DNA of 64,000 nucleotides from Carnobacterium_A sp049673005 (GCF_049673005.1 NZ_JBATXB010000123.1:1-64000); one strand, 5' to 3'; counted from the stretch's first letter, positions 52,449 to 61,977 are shown. Notes: generated by a model not told the origin, from the sequence alone. A program made the numbers and translations.

Positions 52449-53483
52449 TTAATTCGTCTCATATTCATCGAAAGATAGTCCTGGATGTGCATTTAAATCA
52501 TACCCACTAAATTCTTGTCGGTTATATTTAACAAACGCTGCTGCACCAATCATCGCTGCGTTATCGCCACATAATGACAAAGGCGGAACAAGGAAGTTCA
52601 CGTTAGGTAACTCTTCTTCAACAGCTTGTGTTAAAGCATTTCTTAACCCTCTATTAGCTGCAACTCCACCAGCCATCACCAATTGTTTTACATCTAATTC
52701 TTTAGCTGCGCGAAGTGTTTTACTAACCAGTACTTCTATAACACTCGCTTGAAAACTAGCCGCTAAATTCTCAGGATTTAGTTTCTCTCCTTTTTGATCA
52801 GCATTATGAACTAAATTAATAAAGGAACTTTTCAGGCCACTGAAACTAAAATCATAGTTATCGTCTTTCAACATCGCGCGAGGAAAGTGATACGTATCTT
52901 CTCCTTCATGAGCCATTTCATCAATTCGCTTTCCACCAGGATACGGCAAACCCAAAACACGGCCTACTTTATCGTAAGCTTCGCCAGCTGCATCATCACG
53001 TGTTTCTCCGATGATTTTAAAATCCCCATCTTCTTTCATATACACTAATTCAGTATGGCCGCCACTAACAACTAATGCTAATAATGGAAAAACTAACGGC
53101 TGAACTAAACGGTTAGCATAAATGTGACCTGCCATATGGTTAACTGCAATTAATGGTAAATCATGAGCATATGCCAACGTCTTAGCTGCGTTAACACCTA
53201 TTAACAGCGCTCCAACTAAACCAGGCCCATAAGTTACTGCAATAGCTGATAACTCATTATACGTAACGTTTGCTTCGGTCATTGCTTCTTCAATGCACTG
53301 TGTAATCTGCTCTACATGATGACGGCTAGCAATCTCAGGGACTACACCACCAAACCTCATATGACTTTTGATTTGTGAGGCAATAATATTAGACAATAAT
53401 AAATGTCCGTCTTGAATAACTGCAACACTTGTTTCATCACAGCTTGTTTCGATTGCTAAAATTAAATTTCGTTTAGACTTCAT
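52449..53483 (-). CDS. tsaD: tRNA N6-threonylcarbamoyladenosine transferase TsaD
   Basis: Catalytic subunit that transfers threonylcarbamoyl to A37 of ANN-reading tRNAs, working with TsaB and TsaE. The 344-residue ASKHA-fold protein has ETSCDET (12-18), the metal ligands H116 and H120 in HMAGH, and the C-terminal metal Asp in LCGDNAAM. Last gene of the tsaB-rimI-rimI-tsaD unit, 26 bases after rimI. Confidence 0.97.
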   Translation of the reverse strand: MKSKRNLILAIETSCDETSVAVIQDGHLLLSNIIASQIKSHMRFGGVVPEIASRHHVEQITQCIEEAMTEANVTYNELSAIAVTYGPGLVGALLIGVNAAKTLAYAHDLPLIAVNHMAGHIYANRLVQPLVFPLLALVVSGGHTELVYMKEDGDFKIIGETRDDAAGEAYDKVGRVLGLPYPGGKRIDEMAHEGEDTYHFPRAMLKDDNYDFSFSGLKSSFINLVHNADQKGEKLNPENLAASFQASVIEVLVSKTLRAAKELDVKQLVMAGGVAANRGLRNALTQAVEEELPNVNFLVPPLSLCGDNAAMIGAAAFVKYNRQEFSGYDLNAHPGLSFDEYETN

Positions 53484-53509
53484 GTCTTCACTCTTTCTCT
53501 TTTACATTT

Positions 53510-53998
53510 TTATCCTTCTATTTGTTCAATATATTGCATCACAATCGCATCTTCCACCGGATTACAATAATATTTTTTTCGTATATCCACTTCAGTTAGT
53601 CCATTTTTTTTATAAAGTGATCGTGCCGCTTGATTGCTCGAACGTACTTCTAAAAAAAGCTGCCTCATTCCTTGCTCTTTTAAATAGGCTAAACTAGCTA
53701 ACATTAAATCCGTACCAATACCTTGTTGTTTATAGTTTTGATGTACTCCAAAGTTAGTAATCTCAGCCTCTCCTAAAAAATGTCTGTAGCCGATAAACCC
53801 GATAATTTCTTTATCTCTTCTAGCCAACCCATATCCTGCTAACGGTGTTTCTAAATCAGTTTGAAAGCTCTCAATCGACCAAGGAGAGCCATTAGGATAA
53901 CTATTTTCTGCAGTGTCATAGAGTTCTTGACTAGTTATATTTATGTTCTCAGGAAAAGTAATGTCAATTTTTTCCTTTATACAATTATACTGACTCAT
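53510..53998 (-). CDS. rimI: Ribosomal-protein-alanine N-acetyltransferase RimI
   Basis: GNAT enzyme related to the acetylase of S18, 162 residues from ATG 53998. Motif A reads YKQQGIGTDLM near 86-96, and EVRSSNQAARSLYKKNGLTEV follows near 117-137. The start is chosen because ATG overlaps the upstream stop (ATGA, 53995-53998) with GAGGAAA in front; the longer frame upstream runs inside the previous gene. It sits between a second GNAT gene and tsaD, the usual rimI place. Confidence 0.9.
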   Translation of the reverse strand: MSQYNCIKEKIDITFPENINITSQELYDTAENSYPNGSPWSIESFQTDLETPLAGYGLARRDKEIIGFIGYRHFLGEAEITNFGVHQNYKQQGIGTDLMLASLAYLKEQGMRQLFLEVRSSNQAARSLYKKNGLTEVDIRKKYYCNPVEDAIVMQYIEQIEG

Positions 53999-54594
53999 AT
54001 TTTCCTCACATTCTCGAAAAGCGGCAAACACATCTCTAAAGCATCTTCATGGTTGCTAGCGTAATACCCTTTTTTTATTCCTGATTTCTTGAATCCTACT
54101 TTCAAATATAAATTCTGTGCTTGTTTATTTGAAATCCTTACTTCCAGGCTTACTTTATCCATTTGCTGTTGTTTGGCTAAATAAATCACTTTATTTATTA
54201 AGCTGTAAGCTATCCCATTCCTTTGTTTTTCTGGAATCACTGCAATATTTGTGATGTGTGATTCCCCATCTACAAACCACGTCCCTATGAACGCAACTGC
54301 TTCGTTTTGGTCTTTAGCCATTAGATACAAAGCTCTTTTATTATGAGTTAGTTCTCGCCTTAAGGCTCCTTCGCCCCAAGGAATAGTTCCATTATAGCTT
54401 AGTTTTTGTATACGCAAAATATCGGCGATATCAGATTCTACTGCAATACTTAATTCAATTAACTGTTTATCGTCAAGCACGATTGTGGAGTCAGATAAAC
54501 GAACCTTTTCAGCTAAATTCGTTTCTTGAATCTCACTTAAGTCACTCATAATGGCTATTCTTACCTCTAGCCATTCTTTAAATCTTTTCAACAT
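53995..54594 (-). CDS. RimI-like GNAT acetyltransferase
   Basis: A 199-residue GNAT protein with an N-terminal extension of about 55 residues. Motif A is KQRNGIAYSLI near 132-142 and the conserved EVRISNKQAQNLYLKVGFKK lies near 158-177. It overlaps tsaB by 17 bases and rimI by 4. Two consecutive RimI-type genes between tsaB and tsaD occur in other lactic acid bacteria; which is the true RimI is not certain. Confidence 0.85.
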   Translation of the reverse strand: MLKRFKEWLEVRIAIMSDLSEIQETNLAEKVRLSDSTIVLDDKQLIELSIAVESDIADILRIQKLSYNGTIPWGEGALRRELTHNKRALYLMAKDQNEAVAFIGTWFVDGESHITNIAVIPEKQRNGIAYSLINKVIYLAKQQQMDKVSLEVRISNKQAQNLYLKVGFKKSGIKKGYYASNHEDALEMCLPLFENVRKI

Positions 54595-55300
54595 AAGACT
54601 CCTCCAGTTGATCTGGATGTTCTTTACGCCAATTTTCCTCCGCCTCTGCTAATTTTAAATAGTGAGGCAGCAGTGTATGAACATCTACCGGTTTTTTCTT
54701 TAAACTCAATAAACCTACCACACTTCCTTTAGGTAAATGATTTTTTAAAGAAGCAGGTATTACTTGATCTCCCAAATGCTTTTTGAATGTTTGCTGATGA
54801 ATAATGCGATCTTCCCCAATTATTTCTATCGTACCTGATAGTTTTTTTAAATAGATTGCCCAGTTTTCTGCTGAAATATGCGTGTCTGGTTCAATTTGTA
54901 TCAGTTTTCCAGACTCCCACCTGTACAAGCCCGTATAGATATTACCTCGTCTTGCATCAAATAAAGGGACTAAATAATTAGCTGACTCTTCGCAATTCCC
55001 TGCTAAAACAGCAAGACTAGAAACACCTGTAATTTCTTTGTCTAATGTCCATGCTAGTGTTTTAGCAATCGTTACACCAATGCGTAATCCCGTGTATGAA
55101 CCGGGTCCTTGGGCAACAGCAATTCGATCTAAATCGGCAGGTTTCCAATTGACATCTGCCATTAATTTAGTAATTGCAGGCATTAAACGTTGGCTGTGAT
55201 TGCCTTTACTATTTGTTGATACTTCTCCAATAATTTTTTCATTTTCTAAAACAGCAACGCTCATCGCTTGATTGGAAGCGTCAATTGCCAATAATCTCAT
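54578..55300 (-). CDS. tsaB: tRNA threonylcarbamoyladenosine biosynthesis protein TsaB
   Basis: Scaffold partner of TsaD in t6A formation, 240 residues, ASKHA fold without catalytic metal residues: LAIDASNQAMSVAV (4-17), AVAQGPGSYTGLRIGVTIAKTLAW (67-90) and the FDARRGNIYTGLY segment near 118-130. First gene of the unit; its ATG has AACGGAG upstream. It overlaps the following GNAT gene by 17 bases. Confidence 0.94.
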   Translation of the reverse strand: MRLLAIDASNQAMSVAVLENEKIIGEVSTNSKGNHSQRLMPAITKLMADVNWKPADLDRIAVAQGPGSYTGLRIGVTIAKTLAWTLDKEITGVSSLAVLAGNCEESANYLVPLFDARRGNIYTGLYRWESGKLIQIEPDTHISAENWAIYLKKLSGTIEIIGEDRIIHQQTFKKHLGDQVIPASLKNHLPKGSVVGLLSLKKKPVDVHTLLPHYLKLAEAEENWRKEHPDQLEESYVEKI

Positions 55301-55627
55301 TTCTAAACGACTCCGTTCTACTTCTTTTTCACACGAGAAAATTTGTACCTTTATTTTAGCACAAATTCTATCAAATATTAAGTAGCCTAAAAAGCAAGTC
55401 TACTTTACTTACAATTACTGTTATAGCTATCTATTTTGTTCCTCTATTTTTTATTGTAAGGAATGACTTTTTTCAAAAAGCTTATTGTTTGATTTTTTTT
55501 TTATATACGGTATTATTTAGTTATAGAAGTCGTTCACATTTTAGACGCAAATTGTTTTTATTCTTTTAAACTCAATCTGTGTAGTAGCGATAACTATTAG
55601 AAAATTACTTATTAGGAGGATGATAGT
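55301..55627. other. Divergent intergenic region tsaB / csbD
   Basis: This 327-base gap holds the tsaB promoter on the minus strand (extended -10 TGCTAAAAT, 55353-55358) and a csbD promoter on the plus strand (TTGATT 55489-55494, 16-base spacer, TATTAT 55511-55516), with a leader of about 105 bases. I see no gene in it and no SigB-type -35/-10. Confidence 0.45.
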
Positions 55628-55822
55628 ATGACAGACAAAGATAACGGAATGAAAGATAAGTTAAAAGGTGCTAAAGACAAGGCCGTTGGTTCAGCTAAAG
55701 ATGCCTATGGTGATGCAACAGATAACGTATCTAAACAAGCAGAAGGTAAAGCACAAAAAGCTAAAGGCGAAGTTGAGAAAAGAGTCGGGGAAGCAAAAGA
55801 CGACAACAACGATCGCAGATAA
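55628..55822 (+). CDS. CsbD-family stress protein
   Basis: A 64-residue, highly charged protein of the CsbD/YjbJ family: KDKLKGAKDKAVGSAKDAYGD followed by KQAEGKAQKAKGEVEKRVGEAK, an amphipathic repeat rich in Ala, Lys and Asp. Bacillus csbD is part of the general stress regulon; the biochemical role is unknown. AGGAGG is 9 bases before ATG, and a strong terminator follows 15 bases after the stop. It stands alone. Confidence 0.88.
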   Translation: MTDKDNGMKDKLKGAKDKAVGSAKDAYGDATDNVSKQAEGKAQKAKGEVEKRVGEAKDDNNDRR

Positions 55823-55837
55823 TTCTAACATTTACTG

Positions 55838-55868
55838 AGGGTACTACATTTTGTAGTGCCCTTTTTTT
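55838..55868 (+). terminator. Terminator of csbD
   Basis: Stem GGGTACTAC / GTAGTGCCC with one mismatch and 6-base loop, followed by seven T residues. Confidence 0.9.
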
Positions 55869-55901
55869 ATTTATAATAAAGCATTATCAAAAAATTAAAT
55901 T

Positions 55902-55945
55902 AAAACCAAGATTTTCCTTATGTTAAAAGAAAATCTTGGTTTTTT
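55902..55945 (-). terminator. Terminator of the pseudouridine synthase gene
   Basis: Stem AAAACCAAGATTTTC and complement with a 13-base loop, 8 bases past the gene's stop; T-tract on the minus strand is short, on the plus strand longer. Confidence 0.75.
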
Positions 55946-55953
55946 ATATCTTA

Positions 55954-56898
55954 TTATTTTGAATGAACTGAAAATATCTTAGGTATTTTCGCCTTAAAAC
56001 TAACTAGTTCACCTGTTGTAGGATGAATTAGTGCCAATGTTGTTGCATGCAACCCTAGACGCTTTAATGGGCTAACAGTCGAACCATACTTTTTATCACC
56101 TACAACTGGATGACCAATTTCTTCCATATGAACTCGAATTTGATTTTTACGACCTGTCTCAAGTTGAATTTCTAATAATGTAAAGGCGTCGTTAGATTTA
56201 ATTTTTTTATAATGTGTGATTGCTCTCTTGCCCCCATTATCAAATGGGCTAGAGAATACATGCATGGATTTGTTTTCAGTTAACCAAGAATCAATTGTTC
56301 CCTCATCTTTCGAAATAACTCCTTCAACCAACGCTGTATAAATTCTCTCTTTAACACTATCTGACCAGTTTTCTTGTAATGCTAACTTTACCTCTTCACT
56401 TTTCGCAAAAAGCATCACACCAGAAGTATCACGATCTAAACGATGAACCACAAAAACACGATTCTTCTTATCGTCTTCTTTAACATACGTTGTGACTTGA
56501 CGATAAGCCGTCAAATCGTGTTCATTTTTAGAAGCCATTGAAAGCATACCCGCTTCTTTATTTATAACGATAATGTCTTTATCTTCAAATAGGATACTAA
56601 CTCCAACTAAAGCCTTTTCTTTAATAGCTTCTTTATTAGAAACAATCGATACTTTTTGTCCTGGAGATAATAAGTAGTTATGCTGCTTGATATTTTTCCC
56701 ATCAACCCATACTTGACCCCTAGTTAAGACTGATTTTATTGAATTACGACTATTCTTAACTTTTTCCTCTATTAAAAAATTCAGCATTTCAATGGGTTCC
56801 TTGACGGTATACTCTTTAGCTTTCGTTGTGTCTTTGTATTGGAATGATTTTTTTTCTATTCTTTTTTTATCCGTTTGTTTCGTATGTCTTTTTGCCAT
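55954..56898 (-). CDS. RluA-family rRNA/tRNA pseudouridine synthase
   Basis: A 314-residue pseudouridine synthase: basic N-terminus, S4 RNA-binding domain (about 38-95, KNSRNSIKSVLTRGQVWVDGK), and RluA catalytic domain with the active Asp in VHRLDRDTSGV near 151-161. The late motif GLHATTLALIHPTTGE fits the RluC/RluD group. Target uridines cannot be assigned. It is followed by a hairpin terminator and preceded by the galR terminator. Confidence 0.9.
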   Translation of the reverse strand: MAKRHTKQTDKKRIEKKSFQYKDTTKAKEYTVKEPIEMLNFLIEEKVKNSRNSIKSVLTRGQVWVDGKNIKQHNYLLSPGQKVSIVSNKEAIKEKALVGVSILFEDKDIIVINKEAGMLSMASKNEHDLTAYRQVTTYVKEDDKKNRVFVVHRLDRDTSGVMLFAKSEEVKLALQENWSDSVKERIYTALVEGVISKDEGTIDSWLTENKSMHVFSSPFDNGGKRAITHYKKIKSNDAFTLLEIQLETGRKNQIRVHMEEIGHPVVGDKKYGSTVSPLKRLGLHATTLALIHPTTGELVSFKAKIPKIFSVHSK

Positions 56899-56993
56899 GC
56901 TCTCACTCTCTTTCCTATTTGATTCATTTACTATTAAGGATAACGCATTTTCACTTAGCAGAATGCTCTCTCTTGCACAGTATAACGGAAAAA

Positions 56994-57053
56994 GAAGAAA
57001 AAATAACCTAAAAACTGAATTCGCTCCTATTCCGAGCTTTCAGTTCTCAGGTT
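56994..57053 (-). terminator. Terminator of the gal operon
   Basis: Minus strand: AACCT and AACTGAA pair with TTCAGTT and AGGTT around a large internal loop with a small inner stem, followed by ATTTTTTC. It lies about 27 bases after the galR stop. Confidence 0.75.
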
Positions 57054-57079
57054 AACATAATTTTTTTAAAAATATTATA

Positions 57080-58072
57080 CTACAAAGTACTTCCGCGCAA
57101 AATTAAATCCGTTGATAAAGTGATTTTTTTAGCAGCTTGACGATTAGACTCTATTCGATCCATTAATAAGTCAAACCCAACTTCGCCCATTAGTTCAGTG
57201 TAAACTTTAACCGTACTTAGTGTTGGATAAACATATTTCGCTACACTGATGTCATTAAAGCCGATAACCTCAACTTTTCCTGGCACTGAAATCCCAGCTT
57301 CTTGTAAAGCGCGTAACGCACCAATTGCCAAAGCATCGTTCGCTGCAAAAAAAGCAGATGGCAAATCGTTGCCTAATTCGCGAATCGCCTGTTGCATAAG
57401 TTGATGACCAGAGGCGACATTAAATTTCCCTGTGAAAAAGTATTTTTCTTGATACAATCCCTCTTGTCTTAAATAAGACTCTACTAAGATAGCTCGCTTA
57501 TCGGGTGGTGTTTGAGTATCTTCTGCGTAGTGTTCTTGTCCCCCAATAAATCCAATTCGTTGATGGTTTTTTTCGGTTAAGTAATCCATTACAGAATGAA
57601 CAGCTTGTTCAAAATCAACCACTACTGAATCCATTTTACGTCCTAATAAGTCAAAATCAATAAAACAAATATTTTTAGTCCATAATAATAATTGCTCTAT
57701 TTGAGTATCGTTAAACTTCCCAATCGCAACGATTCCTTCAATCTCTTGCTTAGGTTCAAAAACAGTGTCTTGAAAATAACGCTCGATTCCATAACCTTCT
57801 TCTTCTGCCCGCTTTTCTACTCCTAAACGAATGGATAAGTAATACAAATCATCTAACTCTTCTTTTTCTGTATACCATTGAACAATTGCAATCTTACCCG
57901 TTTTTTTCACTCTCTTTTTCTGATACTTTGTGTACTCTAATGCTTCTGCTGCTTCAAAAATTCTTTTTTTAGTATCATCGCCTACGGATAATGTCTCATC
58001 GTAATTCAATACGCGAGATACCGTTGCACTTGAAACCTTCGCTTTTTCAGCAATATCTTTAATTGTGGCCAT
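57080..58072 (-). CDS. galR: LacI-family repressor GalR
   Basis: A 330-residue LacI/GalR regulator: helix-turn-helix at 3-24 (TIKDIAEKAKVSSATVSRVLN), hinge to about 55, then a periplasmic-binding-like effector domain with AFFAANDALAIGALRAL near 238-254 and VIGFNDISVAKYVYP. As the last gene of the galK-galT-galM group it most likely controls galactose use. ATG at 58072 has GGAAGAG. Confidence 0.88.
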   Translation of the reverse strand: MATIKDIAEKAKVSSATVSRVLNYDETLSVGDDTKKRIFEAAEALEYTKYQKKRVKKTGKIAIVQWYTEKEELDDLYYLSIRLGVEKRAEEEGYGIERYFQDTVFEPKQEIEGIVAIGKFNDTQIEQLLLWTKNICFIDFDLLGRKMDSVVVDFEQAVHSVMDYLTEKNHQRIGFIGGQEHYAEDTQTPPDKRAILVESYLRQEGLYQEKYFFTGKFNVASGHQLMQQAIRELGNDLPSAFFAANDALAIGALRALQEAGISVPGKVEVIGFNDISVAKYVYPTLSTVKVYTELMGEVGFDLLMDRIESNRQAAKKITLSTDLILRGSTL

Positions 58073-58099
58073 TCTTCCACTCTTCCTTTCTCTATCCGA

Positions 58100-59155
58100 C
58101 TAGATAAGATCGAATGCATAAATTGTTTCTGAGTAGAATTTCTCGCCTGGTTTTAAAATCGTATTCCCAAAGTTCGTGTGGTGTATAGCGTCCGGTAACA
58201 TCTGTGTTTCTAGTGCCACACCAGAATAAGGCTGAACAGTCTCTCCGTCGATTTCGTATAATCCTTCAGCCCAATTGTTTTGATACACAACTACTGCTTG
58301 CCTATCTGTATAAAAACGAACGCGTCGTTTACTCATTGGATCGCTAATTTGTCCATTAGCCCTTCCCTTTGTATCCTCATTTAAAATAAACGGATGATCA
58401 TATCCTCTGTTACTAACTGTTTGTGGGTGTGTACTTTCTATACCCGTTTTCAAAGGAGCCGCTTGTCTAAAATCAAAAGGTGAATCTGCTACATCTAGCA
58501 AGTCACCTGTAGGGATAGAATCACTTTCTAAAGGAGCATAAAAATCACTATTCAATTGCATCTGATGATCTAAGATACCATTTACATGGTTTCCCGTGAG
58601 ATTAAAATACACATGATTCGTTGGGTTAAATAAGGTTGTTTTATCTGTTTTAGCTGTGTATTGAATTTTCCATTCATTAGCTTCTGTTAAACTATATTTT
58701 ACTTTAACTTCTAAATTTCCAGGGTATCCATTCTCATTATCCGGGCTTAGGTAAGTAAAAGTCAATGAACTTTCATCAGATTTCAATTCCGTTTCCATCT
58801 CTACTTCCCAAAAATGAGAGTCAAAAGCCGGGCTACCACCGTGATGATGGTTCGCTCCTTCATTAACCGTTAACTGAACGGTTTTATCTTCTAATTCAAA
58901 CTGGCCTTTAGCAATCCGACCAGCCACACGACCAATCGTTGCACCGTAATAAGGACGATACATTACATAGGGTTCAACTGAATCAAATCCTAGTGTAATA
59001 TTCTCTAATTTCCCATCTTTATCTGGTGTCTTGATGGCTGTTATTGTAGCCCCGTAATCCATTGCAGATACCTGCATGCCTTGACTATTTTCTAATGTAT
59101 ATTCATAGACAGGTCTGCCTTCCACTTCTCCAAAAAGACGTTTGCTCCCTTTCAT
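58100..59155 (-). CDS. galM: Aldose 1-epimerase GalM
   Basis: Mutarotase that interconverts beta- and alpha-galactose so galactokinase can act. From ATG 59155 (GAGGAGGAAG about 8 bases upstream; 351 residues) it shows GRVAGRIAKGQF near 79-90, the catalytic His pair in NEGANHHHGG near 98 and NPTNHVYFNL, and the catalytic Glu in VALETQMLPDA. An ATG at 59173 overlaps the ribosome site. It starts 22 bases after galT. Confidence 0.94.
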   Translation of the reverse strand: MKGSKRLFGEVEGRPVYEYTLENSQGMQVSAMDYGATITAIKTPDKDGKLENITLGFDSVEPYVMYRPYYGATIGRVAGRIAKGQFELEDKTVQLTVNEGANHHHGGSPAFDSHFWEVEMETELKSDESSLTFTYLSPDNENGYPGNLEVKVKYSLTEANEWKIQYTAKTDKTTLFNPTNHVYFNLTGNHVNGILDHQMQLNSDFYAPLESDSIPTGDLLDVADSPFDFRQAAPLKTGIESTHPQTVSNRGYDHPFILNEDTKGRANGQISDPMSKRRVRFYTDRQAVVVYQNNWAEGLYEIDGETVQPYSGVALETQMLPDAIHHTNFGNTILKPGEKFYSETIYAFDLI

Positions 59156-59176
59156 TTTTTGCTTCCTCCTCATTTT

Positions 59177-60673
59177 TTATTGAATGGTTTGAACAAAAAC
59201 TTTAAATGCAGCTTGTCCTTCCTTTGTTTGTTTATATACTCCAGCATCTTCTAACACGCGTAAGAATACTTCTCCAACTGCTTCGTCAATCAATGTTTGA
59301 ACATTATCTGTTGTTGGTTGCGTTTGTTTCTTTAGTTCTTTTGCCCAGTCTCTGTGACTTTCTGCCATGTTGTTTTCTTGGTCCAACAAGTAGTGTTCCA
59401 CTTCTTTTAACTCTGCTTTTAAACGAGGAGGCAAAATAGCCAGACCCATTACTTCAATTAAGCCAATGTTTTCTTTTTTTATGTGTTGGACATCCGCGTG
59501 AGGATGAAAAATTCCATCTGGAAATTCAGCAGTCACTCGATTGTTTCTCAACACCAAATCTAATTCAAACTTCTTTCCATCCATTCGTGCTATTGGAGTA
59601 ACAGTATTATGTAAAATACCATCTGTTTGAGCTAAAATTGAGACTGACGGATCAGAGTAACCACGCCATTCTTCAAGAATAAGTGTTGCTGCATCAATCA
59701 TTTCTACTTTATTTGAACCCTTCAAACGAATAACAGACATCGGCCAGTTAACAATCCCTGCTTCAATCGTTGGAAATCTATTTAGCTCAAATGAGTAAGC
59801 CATTTCTGCTTTTTCCATAGCAAATGTATGCCTTCCACCTTGATAATGATCGTGAGTTAGAATTGATCCACCTACAATAGGTAAATCTGCATTAGAACCT
59901 ACAAAATAATGCGGGAATTGTTCAATAATCCCTAATAATTTTTCAAAAGTAGTTTTTTCTAATTTCATAGGTTTGTGTTCTTGTGATAAAAAAATACAGT
60001 GTTCTTCATAGTAAGCATACGGAGAATATTGCAGTCCCCATCCTTCACCAGCTAAGGGCATTCTTACGATTCTATGGTTGCTTCTTGCAGGGTGATTCAT
60101 ATGCCCCGCGTAGCCTTCATTTTCCATACACAGTAAGCACGTTGGGTAGCTTGTGCTAGTGGATTGTTTTGCTAAAGCAATTTGTTTTGGGTCTTTTTCT
60201 GGTTTAGATAAGTTAATCGTAATTTCCAATGGTCCGAATGGGCTCGTAAAGATAAAGTGACTATTTCTCGCAATTTGTCTTGTTTTAATGTAATCATTGT
60301 CTCGACTTAAGTGATAAAAATAATCCGTTGCTTGTTTAGGGCTAGTCGCATAGTACGCCCAAAACTGTCGGTTAAGTTCTGAAGCTAAAGGTGTAATCAA
60401 ATTCATGATCTCTGCTTCTAGTCTGTCACGCTCAGCTTGTAAATCTGAAATCCAACCTGACTCTACAGCGTAATCGATTAATTGGTCTAATAGTTCCAAA
60501 CGACTTGGTAGTGGTTTAGAAATTTCTACTGTTGGGTCAAAATCAATTCTACCCAATAACGTTAATAGTTGATTGGTCTTTAGGATTTTATCTAATGGAT
60601 CAATGTCTTTTTTTTGACAGCCGATTTCAATAAAGTCTGCAATCAGTTGATTTACGTCTTTTGTTGTATTCAC
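59177..60673 (-). CDS. galT: Galactose-1-phosphate uridylyltransferase, class II (GalT)
   Basis: Exchanges galactose-1-phosphate with UDP-glucose in the Leloir pathway. The 498-residue protein is the Gram-positive class II type, unrelated in detail to the short E. coli form; the catalytic segment is ILTHDHYQGGRHTFAME near 273-289. The start is GTG at 60673 with AAGGTGG. It is separated from galK by 134 bases with an inverted repeat. Confidence 0.95.
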   Translation of the reverse strand: MNTTKDVNQLIADFIEIGCQKKDIDPLDKILKTNQLLTLLGRIDFDPTVEISKPLPSRLELLDQLIDYAVESGWISDLQAERDRLEAEIMNLITPLASELNRQFWAYYATSPKQATDYFYHLSRDNDYIKTRQIARNSHFIFTSPFGPLEITINLSKPEKDPKQIALAKQSTSTSYPTCLLCMENEGYAGHMNHPARSNHRIVRMPLAGEGWGLQYSPYAYYEEHCIFLSQEHKPMKLEKTTFEKLLGIIEQFPHYFVGSNADLPIVGGSILTHDHYQGGRHTFAMEKAEMAYSFELNRFPTIEAGIVNWPMSVIRLKGSNKVEMIDAATLILEEWRGYSDPSVSILAQTDGILHNTVTPIARMDGKKFELDLVLRNNRVTAEFPDGIFHPHADVQHIKKENIGLIEVMGLAILPPRLKAELKEVEHYLLDQENNMAESHRDWAKELKKQTQPTTDNVQTLIDEAVGEVFLRVLEDAGVYKQTKEGQAAFKVFVQTIQ

Positions 60674-60743
60674 CTAATACCACCTTTTTTAGTTTATGGT
60701 AACTTTATCATTTCATAATCTGTTGTGCTTTAGTATCAATCTT

Positions 60744-60782
60744 GTTCACTTGATTCCATAAAAAAATTGACTTCAAGTGAAC
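60744..60782. repeat. Inverted repeat between galK and galT
   Basis: GTTCACTTGA (60744-60753) and TCAAGTGAAC (60773-60782) are exact complements around a 19-base loop holding a run of seven A residues (T on the minus strand). It begins 26 bases after the galK stop. It may attenuate transcription into galT or stabilise the galK 3' end. Confidence 0.45.
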
Positions 60783-60807
60783 AGGACAGTTTTTTATAGA
60801 TTAGCTT

Positions 60808-61977
60808 TTAGTTTAATGCTTTTGCGCCATCGCTAATGCTTGCAATATAGAACTCAGCTGGGTAGCCAATTTCAGCTTCATATGTTTCTCCAACAGTTTC
60901 AATGAATGAATCAATTTGATCATTGGCTACTATAGCAAGTGCGCAACCACCAAATCCTGCACCTGTCATGCGTGCCCCTATAACTCCTTGTTGATCCCAA
61001 GCAGCTTGTACTAATGTGTCTAATTCTACGCCAGTAACTTCATAATCGTCTCTCAATGAAACATGAGAAGCATTCATGAGTAAACCAAATTCTTTTAGAT
61101 TTCCTGCTTTTAATGCTTTTGCAGCTTTTATCGTCCGCTGATTCTCAGTAACAGCATGTCTAGCACGCTTTTTAATCGTTTGGTTAGATAATTGGTTTTC
61201 ATAGGTTTCAAATGTTGCTTCGTCTAATTCACCCAGAGACGAAATAACTACAAATCGTTGCAATTCTTTTAAAGCTTGTTCACATTCACTACGTCTTGAA
61301 TTGTAGTCAGATGTTGCTAGTTCGCGACGTTTTTTTGTATTCATAATGACAATTTTGTGGTTTCCTAATTCGACAGGAATCAACTCGTACTCTAATGTAT
61401 TACAGTCAAGTAGGATCGCTTTATCTTCTTCTCCCATACCCACTGCAAATTGATCCATAATACCTGAGTTGACTCCAATAAATTCATTTTCAACTTTTTT
61501 GCCAATTTTAATCAAATCTAAACGAGTCAAATCCAAATCAAACAAGTTCTCTAAAATAATTCCTGTTAATAATTCAACAGAAGCTGAAGAAGATAAACCT
61601 GCACCATTAGGAATATTCCCATAAATAGCTGCATCAATACCTGTTGAAATATCATAACCAGCTTCTTTTAGATACTTAAAAACTCCTTTAGGGTAATTCG
61701 TCCACTTATCTTCCTCACGGTAATCCAAGTCATTTATATCAAAAGAAATAACGCCTAAATCTGGGAAGTTTTCTGAGTATAAACTTACTTTTGTATCCTC
61801 TCTCCTTGCTGCAACACCATATGTTCCTAAAGTAATGGCACATGGAAAAACATTTCCCCCATTGTAATCCGTGTGTTCTCCAATTAAGTTAATTCGTCCC
61901 GGAGCGAAAAACGCTTTCAATTCTTTCTCACCAAATAATTCTATAAATTTTTCTTTCAGCCCTTTTAATTCCATCAT
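60808..61977 (-). CDS. galK: Galactokinase GalK
   Basis: Phosphorylates alpha-galactose at C1. From ATG 61977 (GAGGAGATTA in front; 389 residues, as in Bacillus GalK) it shows the galactokinase signature PGRINLIGEHTDYNGG (25-40), GHMP loop PNGAGLSSSAS near 120-130 and MTGAGFGGCALAI near 340. A Met codon directly after the start and an ATG 12 bases upstream are alternatives. Confidence 0.95.
   Translation of the reverse strand: MMELKGLKEKFIELFGEKELKAFFAPGRINLIGEHTDYNGGNVFPCAITLGTYGVAARREDTKVSLYSENFPDLGVISFDINDLDYREEDKWTNYPKGVFKYLKEAGYDISTGIDAAIYGNIPNGAGLSSSASVELLTGIILENLFDLDLTRLDLIKIGKKVENEFIGVNSGIMDQFAVGMGEEDKAILLDCNTLEYELIPVELGNHKIVIMNTKKRRELATSDYNSRRSECEQALKELQRFVVISSLGELDEATFETYENQLSNQTIKKRARHAVTENQRTIKAAKALKAGNLKEFGLLMNASHVSLRDDYEVTGVELDTLVQAAWDQQGVIGARMTGAGFGGCALAIVANDQIDSFIETVGETYEAEIGYPAEFYIASISDGAKALN

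Noticed and set aside
57000..57060. T-box or riboswitch between galR and the pseudouridine synthase gene
   Set aside because: The folded segment ends in a T-tract right after galR and lacks T-box motifs; it is explained as a terminator.
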